DNA from: Branchiostoma floridae
Lineage: Eukaryota; Chordata; Leptocardii; Amphioxiformes; Branchiostomatidae
Assembly: GCF_000003815.2 (NCBI RefSeq)
Contig: NC_049986.1
Span: 12,655,876 to 12,719,875, forward strand
DNA length: 64,000 nucleotides
Direction: 5' to 3'
Shown: piece after piece, positions 25,301 through 34,300 of the stretch
Position numbering within the stretch: position 1 is the first letter of the stretch
How the letters are laid out: every line of letters starts with the position of its first letter
Position numbers and translations under genes: made by a program
Notes under the pieces: generated by a model
Seen by the model: only the letters and a program-made list of their open reading frames with translations
Told to the model about the DNA's origin: nothing
Databases searched by the model: none

Positions 25301-28300
25301 GCACATCAGGGTAACTTTCTCCCCGGGTCGTGGGAGCTCTTCGTCATGTCCTGCTATCCTCAGGATATGTGGAGTCCTTTCGTCCCTTTCGTGGTTAGAT
25401 AATCTGCACGCTGGGCACGAAAGCCCCAATGTGTAGTGCAAGTTAGGGAACTCCCTGTCTCGGATCTGCTGCAAGTCCTTGTGAAGTCTGGACAGTAGAG
25501 AATGAGCACCTCTGTCTGGAGCACACTTGACAGTGACCTGGATCATGTTCTGCTCCACAGATTGACACACCAGCTCCAATCTGTAGTAGAAATCATGTCC
25601 CTGGTAGAATCTGCCCACATCTCTGTAGACATCTCGGTCTGCTCCGCGACCAAGGTCGTGGGTTTTCTGTGATATTGACAAACACCGGGCAAGCAGATGC
25701 AGAAAGATGGCCTCGGGGTAGAACCTGTAAAACTTGAAGTAGATAACCGTGTCCGAATCTGAGGTGTCCCAGAATGCTGAAGCAGAATGATCTGTCTCCT
25801 CGGTATCTTGCTTGACTTTCTTGGCTGTAGTCTCATTAATTGTTTTGAGAAGCAAGGGTACGAGATACTGCTCTCGTGAAATCGGACAGAGAATGTCATA
25901 TCTTTCGAGTAACGCGATGGTGGAAAAGAAACTCTCTGCCGTCAAGAATTTCCATACTCTTCGGAAAGAACTGACATGGACGATTCCAAGCTCATGATCA
26001 TCACAATCAAGCTCCACAAGCTCTACAACAAGCTGAACCAAAGCTTTCAGATTCAAGACTACAACATCACCCATGACCTTGATCTCTCCGATTTCGTCAT
26101 AGAACTGCAGCATCTCCTCAAACTCTTCTGCCTCATCTTCTACCTGAACAACACCTTCCTGTCTCAGCTTGTCAAGCAAGGCACGTTTGTCCATGAGGCA
26201 CGTGTGTGTAGAACTGGATTTGTACTTGCTAATGAAATCACTGACTTTGAGCCACTTGATAGGAACGTGTTTCTTGGATTTTAATGACGAGGAGGCAACA
26301 TCCATGATGGCTTTTCGAAGGAGACGAGCTTGATCATCTTTCCAAAGAGATATAGAGTTTTCCACACAGAACACAACATCATTTTTGCTGCCTGGTTTCC
26401 CCACAATAGACTGGGTAAAGTTTTCATTACTAAGCAATGCCTTGCTTACCTTACTTGCTAGAAACTTTGTTCTGTCTACCGGCAAACTGTTTGTGTGTGT
26501 CCCAACGATGAAGATGTGAGGATTGGGGTTTTGCACGTGGACTATTACAGACTGGACCCAATAGTATATACGCCTAATGTAGTCTGGCTCCTGTTCTAAT
26601 CTTTCCATGTTGAAGACAATCAAATGAGTTGTAAGATTCGATAAAAACAGATGATGTGTGCAGTGATAGACAGTATCTCCTGCAAAATCTATCAAGGTGA
26701 ACTTGAGAGGCAAATCCTTGACATGATTTAAGGTTCTGATGCTCCTACCAACAAGTAGTGCAGGATAGCTCTTAATTTCTTGAGATGCCAAATACACCCT
26801 TTGCCTTTCTGTTTGTACAATAAGGAACATTGCAACAATATTAGGAACGATGTAATATCCATCTGTCCATGTGGATGGCAAAACCATCCGCCAACCGTAA
26901 ATCCAACACAGTCCAATACCATAGACAAAGCCTATTGGGCCCATCAAGACCTCTAGTTGAAGACCGCGGCGGTTGAAGTTGCACAGTCTTCTCATGATGT
27001 CACAGGTTATGAACCCTGTTGCTCCTCCTGAAACACCACCAACCAGACTCAGCATGACATCCAAACTTTCACTTCCATTGTCTGCAGTGTTTGTGATTGC
27101 TAAAGCTGTTAACAGTAGGACAAGTAATCCCGAAATCCTGCGTCTACTGGATGATACCACGATGCCAACAAAAATGGCGGCAACGAAAAGAAAGGTGTGA
27201 GACTGAGATGGTGCATTTACAGTTAACTGAAAATGTGAAGCTAAGTCCTCAAAATGCAATTGAGTTGGAGCGGACATGAGGCAAAAGGCCAGGGCAATGC
27301 CACGTCTTCCTCCCACCGGCCATGGCAGTACAACGACGAAAGTAACTATAACTATGACAATTACAAACATAACGTACTGAATATAGGGATATCCAACCGA
27401 CTGTTCATTCCCAAACGCAATGAAAATACTCCTAAGGAAGCCATACCTTGTAAAGAAGTCAACGGCGAGATGTATCACAATTACATGTGTAGCATATATT
27501 CCTGAAGCATAGTAACCTTGGCCGATTAGCTTGAAAATGCCAATTTGTAATAGAAGTGCGACACCAAACCCAAGCTGAAAACCAACTGACAAAACCGTCA
27601 TCATGGCAATGAGTGCGAGAGCTAAAGCGTAGTTTAACAACGCAATGATTCCTGGACCAAGAAATTTGGGAGGATCGACCACAGACTTCAATTCTCTCAA
27701 AATCTGAAGGGCAACATAATGAGCACGGCCGGTGTTATATCTGCTGTAAGGCCCTTCGTCAGCAACTTGCCAACCTTCACCGACTTTCGTCACATCTGTT
27801 TGTACCAAATCAAACTCAAGTCCTTTTGTTGCTACTTCAGCAGGGTCAAATGGCTTCTCGAGCAGGTGTTTTTCCAGACTTGTCTTACCAGCTCTGGCAT
27901 CTCCGAGGAACGAAACGGTGCTGTGTCGTGTCGGTAAGCTGCCTTGGGTGGCGTCTTGTTGGAACACGTCCTTTGCAGCAATGGAACCGGCCAGCTGAAG
28001 AGGCAGGAGAAAGCTCAGGTTGACTTCACTGTTTACAGTCTGCCACGTTTGACTGTCGAGAATAGACGTCCTCCAAAGGGAAAGAGGTAGGAAAATGTAA
28101 GGGTACACGTATGACAGTTGCTATTACTACGAAATTAGTTTGCTTTGCTTGTAGAAAAATACTGACTTCGCCCACCTTTCCTTCAAATAAGTCACTTCTG
28201 TTTGGCGGTAGTAACCTGTGTCATAGCAACCAACCAAATGCTTCACGGCTCACTAGTCTCAATTGGTCTGTTGTGCACACAGGACGTCTTTAGCGTTGCC

Positions 28301-31300
28301 TTTTATGGTTACAATCAATTTTTCCGTATATCATCTCTTTTTGCCAGTGACAAACATGTTGTGGTGGAAACGTTCAGAGCAGTCTTTTTGACAAGGATCA
28401 AGGAAATAACCAACTACATGCCGTGCATGGTTCACTGACTAACGGTGTGTGATTCATACTTCGTTCCTTTACTTTGTTCCTTTTCGTAGCGAGAGTAAGA
28501 AAAGGAAGGAAAAGGAAAGTACCTGGTAAAGTACCGAAAGTGCGAAAGGGAACGAAAAGGAAAGTAAACGTTTAGGGAACGTTTTCGTTCCTTTTCGATC
28601 CTTTTCGTTCCCTTTCGTTCCTTTTCGCTCCTTTTCGTTCCTTTTCGTTCCCATTAATATATATTCGTACTTTCGGTAGACCCCTGACTAAGGTAACGCT
28701 TGAATAGCAGTGTTTTGGGTAAAATAAACAAACATAGTCGGGACAGTTCTAACCGACAAAATGAAGGAAACATGTTCCGCTTTCTTAGTTGATAAACTGT
28801 ACTTCAAATTATCGATCCGTTACCAATCTACTAAGTAATTGAAAGGACCACCCTAAATATTCATAAAAAATGAATAGATAGAGAGAATCTATTTACATTT
28901 GATGAACACAAACCTGATTAGAACTTATATAGACACAAACGTGTTTCTTCTACAAAAGACATGACGTCCCAAAGTGAGCTAGACTGGAGCATTGAAACAA
29001 GACTATCAGGCTCAAAGGAGGAACCGACGTATGTCGATTTAGAGATGTGACTGATTCATTGATAAAATGAAACATTCTATTTAAATACCAATTTCAAAAC
29101 AAAGCTGGAATATTTTGGTTTCACGGACTTCCTTATAACACCCCTCATAACATGTGTATTGATACTGTTTAAACGTGCAGTTGGCTATCGAAGACAAGTT
29201 ATCTTAAGGTGACTTAATTCACAGACACATTGATTGTATATTTGGGACGTGACGACCAGTGATAGCAAACTCACTTGTCTTCTGTGTCCAGAGTCTCACG
29301 CTTCTTTCCAGCTCTTATTTGGGCGGAGGTGGCCATCTTGTCGAGAAGGGAACACACGTCAATGAAGGTCTCAGAACACAGTTTTTCGCCTATGGGGATT
29401 TACATGGTTAAGGACCCCAAAGTGAGGTGGTTCGACGACTCGAAACCTATAGTAGGGTGCAGATACAATTTACAAGAATTTAGTATGTTGAAGTTGAGGG
29501 TACAAGCTACAAAATATCTGAATATGAGCATAGATTTGCCGGCTCGTTTTTCTTCTATACCAGACACTTTGATTTGACCCCCAGGGGAGGTCATAGAACT
29601 GCAGACGGCGAGCAGGAAGTGCCGGTAACATATCAAGGCGCAAATTCCCGCCGGCCGAAAAAGCGACGTAATCCAACTTATACGGTATGAACACCGATGT
29701 ATTCCTCTACTATTCACCACAGATTCCACCTCGCTGTCGTGCACGGAAGAATAAATACGGCCTTTGCAAGTACTGCGATGCCCTATTGATAAATACTGTG
29801 TTATGAGACCTCAACTGACGCCTTTAGCAGGTAGCAAAACAGTATTCATCCGCGACCCCGAGGTTCTATGACGCGGGCACATATCAAAAGTAGTACGGAT
29901 AAAATTGTTGAAGGGTGGGTTTAGACAGGTAGCCAGATATAACCTGTGCTGCGTGGTAAAGGAATATGTGTATTTTGAGGCTGTATAATTTGGATTGTGA
30001 AGGTTTTCCTGTTCCACAGAGCTGAGTTTCAAAGAGGGCGTCGAAAGGCGATACGCGACAGATTTTTTAAAAATATTTGGTGGTTTGTACCCTTCACCCA
30101 AACGTAGCCGTTTTTCGTACATCTCTATTGCACCTTACTTTAATTTTTACCGGTCGAAGCCAGTCACCTTGTGGCCCCCAGCTATGGAAATCCGCATAGG
30201 CCGAAAACTGTGTTCTGCTACCTTGAGGGGGAGTCGTACTGTTTGCTTTGGATTGTCTTCCACATCACATCATATTCTGTTCTGGACTGGTCTGTCTCTT
30301 AACATATATACAATGGCCCTATACTGCAATTTCGATATACAATGTTTTCAGGTCAGGTCGGCAAACTAGTAGGCAGAACACTGCCCGAAATTACTTATTT
30401 GAAGAGGACAATTTTATTTTTCATCGTCTTTATATGCTTTTTCCGCTTGTTCATATCATAATTACCTTCGGCAAGAAGGTTATGTTTTCGGCGTTTCTCT
30501 CTCTCTCTCTGCATAATTAATGAGGAAAGTTTAGAAATACCCTGCATTCCATGATAGGACTGTCAAACTTGTCACATATTGCTACATTTCCGTCACAGTA
30601 AATGATTCGCACCTTAAAGCCAATATCCTTTTGATGGATTGGTCTGACATTTGTCAAACACCTTTATAGCCACACCACGAACACCTTCACGAAAGATTGT
30701 GTCATATGGACTATTTTTTAGACGTATTTTACGCATATACGTCCCATATACGTCCCAAGTCAGCGCAATGAGCTGACAATGCCGTCCATAAGTTAAATCT
30801 CGTCTTAGCTAATCTAAATGGAGGATTAGTGGTCACTGTTACTGGGAAGAAATTTAAGGGATCACCAAATAGTGGCCACAATGCACAAGTGGTCCTTGAA
30901 TATGCAGAGAGGTCCTTGTGTGCGGCCCTTTTATGTGTGGTCACTAGTATGCATGATGCATGTACAAATGTTTATGAGCTAGTAGAGTAGACACAAACCT
31001 GTACTATTATTATTTCCGTGAAATCACTCCAGATTCGGGCGTCACGTGACGCTGATGACGTGCCTCCTGCTCCAGCTGACGTTCGGCGTCAGCGCGGCGT
31101 TCACGTCAAACCTCGTCACGTTCGCAATCCTCCGCTTCCTGGTCGGAGCGGTCAGCAACGGAGCGTACTACGCTGGGTTTGTGATAGGTACAGTACAGGA
31201 GAACAGCTGATATTAATGGCATCACTATTTCATTGTACCGTATGATGTGTGTTAGTATCCATCATCATCAGCCTGGCATATTTTGGCCTTTAATAGAACC

Positions 31301-34300
31301 TGACGCAAATGGCCGGAAAAAAGTGTTCAGGACGTTTGAGCACCACAGTGTAGCAAGTATGTAGCCTGAGTACCATCCTCCGTAGTGACCGCTGGCTCGA
31401 TACTTTCGCTTCCTAATACCCCTGTCACATTATGTACGATCTTCGGACGTACTTCGCAATCGCTGGAAGGGCGGGTAATTTTAAGATCTTCAGAAGTTGC
31501 GTATTATTCGCCCCAAAACTGTCCCTGTCATATATAAGCGAGGCTCGAGCGATCGCCTGTGAATAAATCTATGATAATGAACCTTCCATGACCTCTTGCA
31601 CGCGGACAAGGTAACACAAAACGTTCCTCATAAAAAGGCGCGAGATCATCGATCAATAAATGTTTATTCTTTTGTTGTCGGGATCTTCGCGACATCGTAA
31701 GACCCCTGAAAATCGCCGGTGATTCCGAAAAATCGCGAGATGATCGTGAGAACACCGGACGTCTTACTCACGAAAATGTCATTTAGAGCTCGCAGAATCG
31801 TCATCCGATCGATTTTCGCGTAATGTGACAGGGATCCATATATCCACGGCACGGACAAGAATCCGTGGTTAGCAAGCGAAAGTATCCAGCCAGCGGTCAC
31901 TACGGAGGATGGTACTCAGGCTATAAGCTCACGGTAACCCCAAATTACCATGCCAAATACACGGAGATATGTATAGAGATACATGAGACTAACGTTGAAT
32001 ACATGTGGATAGACTAGATAGAGAAGATTGCCATTGGTCCCCCAAGAGAAAGATCCCAGTCAATTACCCACTTCGTCTGAAATAGACACTCCATTCCCAG
32101 GGTAATGTGGGGAGGGAGCGTTAAAAAACTCCCCGGCCACTACTACTAANNNNNNNNNNNNNNNNNNNNNNNNNNNNNNNNNNNNNNNNNNNNNNNNNNN
32201 NNNNNNNNNNNNNNNNNNNNNNNNNNNNNNNNNNNNNNNNNNNNNNNNNNNNNNNNNNNNNNNNNNNNNNNNNNNNNNNNNNNNNNNNNNNNNNNNNNNN
32301 NNNNNNNNNNNNNNNNNNNNNNNNNNNNNNNNNNNNNNNNNNNNNNNNNNNNNNNNNNNNNNNNNNNNNNNNNNNNNNNNNNNNNNNNNNNNNNNNNNNN
32401 NNNNNNNNNNNNNNNNNNNNNNNNNNNNNNNNNNNNNNNNNNNNNNNNNNNNNNNNNNNNNNNNNNNNNNNNNNNNNNNNNNNNNNNNNNNNNNNNNNNN
32501 NNNNNNNNNNNNNNNNNNNNNNNNNNNNNNNNNNNNNNNNNNNNNNNNNNNNNNNNNNNNNNNNNNNNNNNNNNNNNNNNNNNNNNNNNNNNNNNNNNNN
32601 NNNNNACAAGAAATTCACCAAAAGACCTCTCAATATTTCAGACAGGCGTGAAATGTACGATTTCTTGGTTAAAGATTGATTCAGGCCACAACAAAGCATC
32701 GTGGTTTGTTCTTCGTTTTGCCTAAACACCTCAAACGACCTCAAGCAACCTCAAACAACCCCTATGGATGAGAAGTGTATTCTGCTATGTATCAAAATTT
32801 AAGACAGAAGAACAAAAGTCAACAGAGACGTGAACGTGAGCTGAGCTGCCCTGACAAACTGCCCTGGACTCTCATGAAGTGTGGCATGTGTTTGTCTTAC
32901 ACTTAGTGATTTATCTGTTATCCAAGTACATGGTCAAAGTGACATTGATAAGGTCCTATGAATAGGCACAATGTCCAGTGGTAGGGGTAAAACAAACAAT
33001 TTTCCGTCGAGGGTATTCATGATTACGTAACAATATGATAATGGTTTACAAGCGTTATGCAAGTGCAACGGATTTACATTGGGACTTACTTTGCATGTTT
33101 GGTTAGGAGAATCTATATTTGTAGTGTTTTTCATTATAGGACTCAAATACATGTACCATGTGGCAGGTGGAACATTACCAGGTACCGATTATGCATATAA
33201 GTGCTTAATTTGCATAATTAATGAAAAACTCCTAAGTGGTGAATGGTTTGAGTTTGACTACTGGTATCAACATTTTGATGGGTGTAAGTTGTTCAAAGGT
33301 GCACATAACCGGGCATAGATTATGTTGATGTGGCAGTTATTTGCATAATCAGAACATTTCATGGAGATATGAGGTCCCCGAACACTTGTTTTCTTTGTTT
33401 CCTTACGCTAGGTTTTTATCAGAGTCTCCTCGCTGGTTAATCTTTGCCAAGAAAACGGACGAAGCCAGGAAGGTCATAGAGCGCATCGCCAAAGAAAACG
33501 GCGTCAGCCTTTCGCAGGAAACCTTTGAGAAGTTGAACGGTTGTGCAAAGGTCCAACAAGAGCAGACGACACCTAGCAACAGAAGCAGGAAGTACAGCGT
33601 TATTGATCTTGTCCGCACACCGCAGATGAGGAAGATAACGCTTGCAATGAATGTAGCATGGTGGGTTTCTCATATTTACTATACACAACACGTACTGTAC
33701 GTATTTAGCTAAGCATACGATAGCAGTCTGTTAGCTATTAAAGGCATTTTTCGAATTTTGGCTTGGATTCACTTTCTGCTTCGGGATTCAAACTTTCAAG
33801 AATAGTATTAGGTCCTTAATGCATACCTTAAGCTTAAGCCAGGAAGCCAAACAGTCCAAAAGAAACTTATTCGTTCTAGAAAGGATTTTATCTGTTCCCG
33901 TTGCACTAATTCAATTAATATGTTTTTGTTACCTTTCCAGGTTGATCTCAGTGTGTGTTTACTACAGCCTCATGTTGGGAACATCACAACTGGTCGGCGA
34001 CCACTACGTCAACTTTGTCCTCGGGGCATGCGTGGAAATCGTCGCCATGTTTGTTGCCTGGGTAACCATGGACAGATGGGGCCGGAAACGTCCTTTTATC
34101 ATCTTCATATTTGTGGCCGGAGTGTCCTGTCTGGCCGCGGCCGGCGTGCCACATGGTATGTATGACCTTCGCTTTACAAGCATAGAGACGGTGGGCGGTA
34201 TAAACTTCCTGGCACTTTTTGACTAAAATGCATGACGTCACGTGTACACAAAAGCCACGTGACTTATTAGGACTGTTTACTTGAATTCTGAAGAAGACTG

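Noticed and set aside
27995-28108. N-terminal 38 residues of the 977-residue minus-strand frame
   Set aside because: The frame opens with GTG and a strong splice acceptor follows at 27994, so this part is more likely intron.
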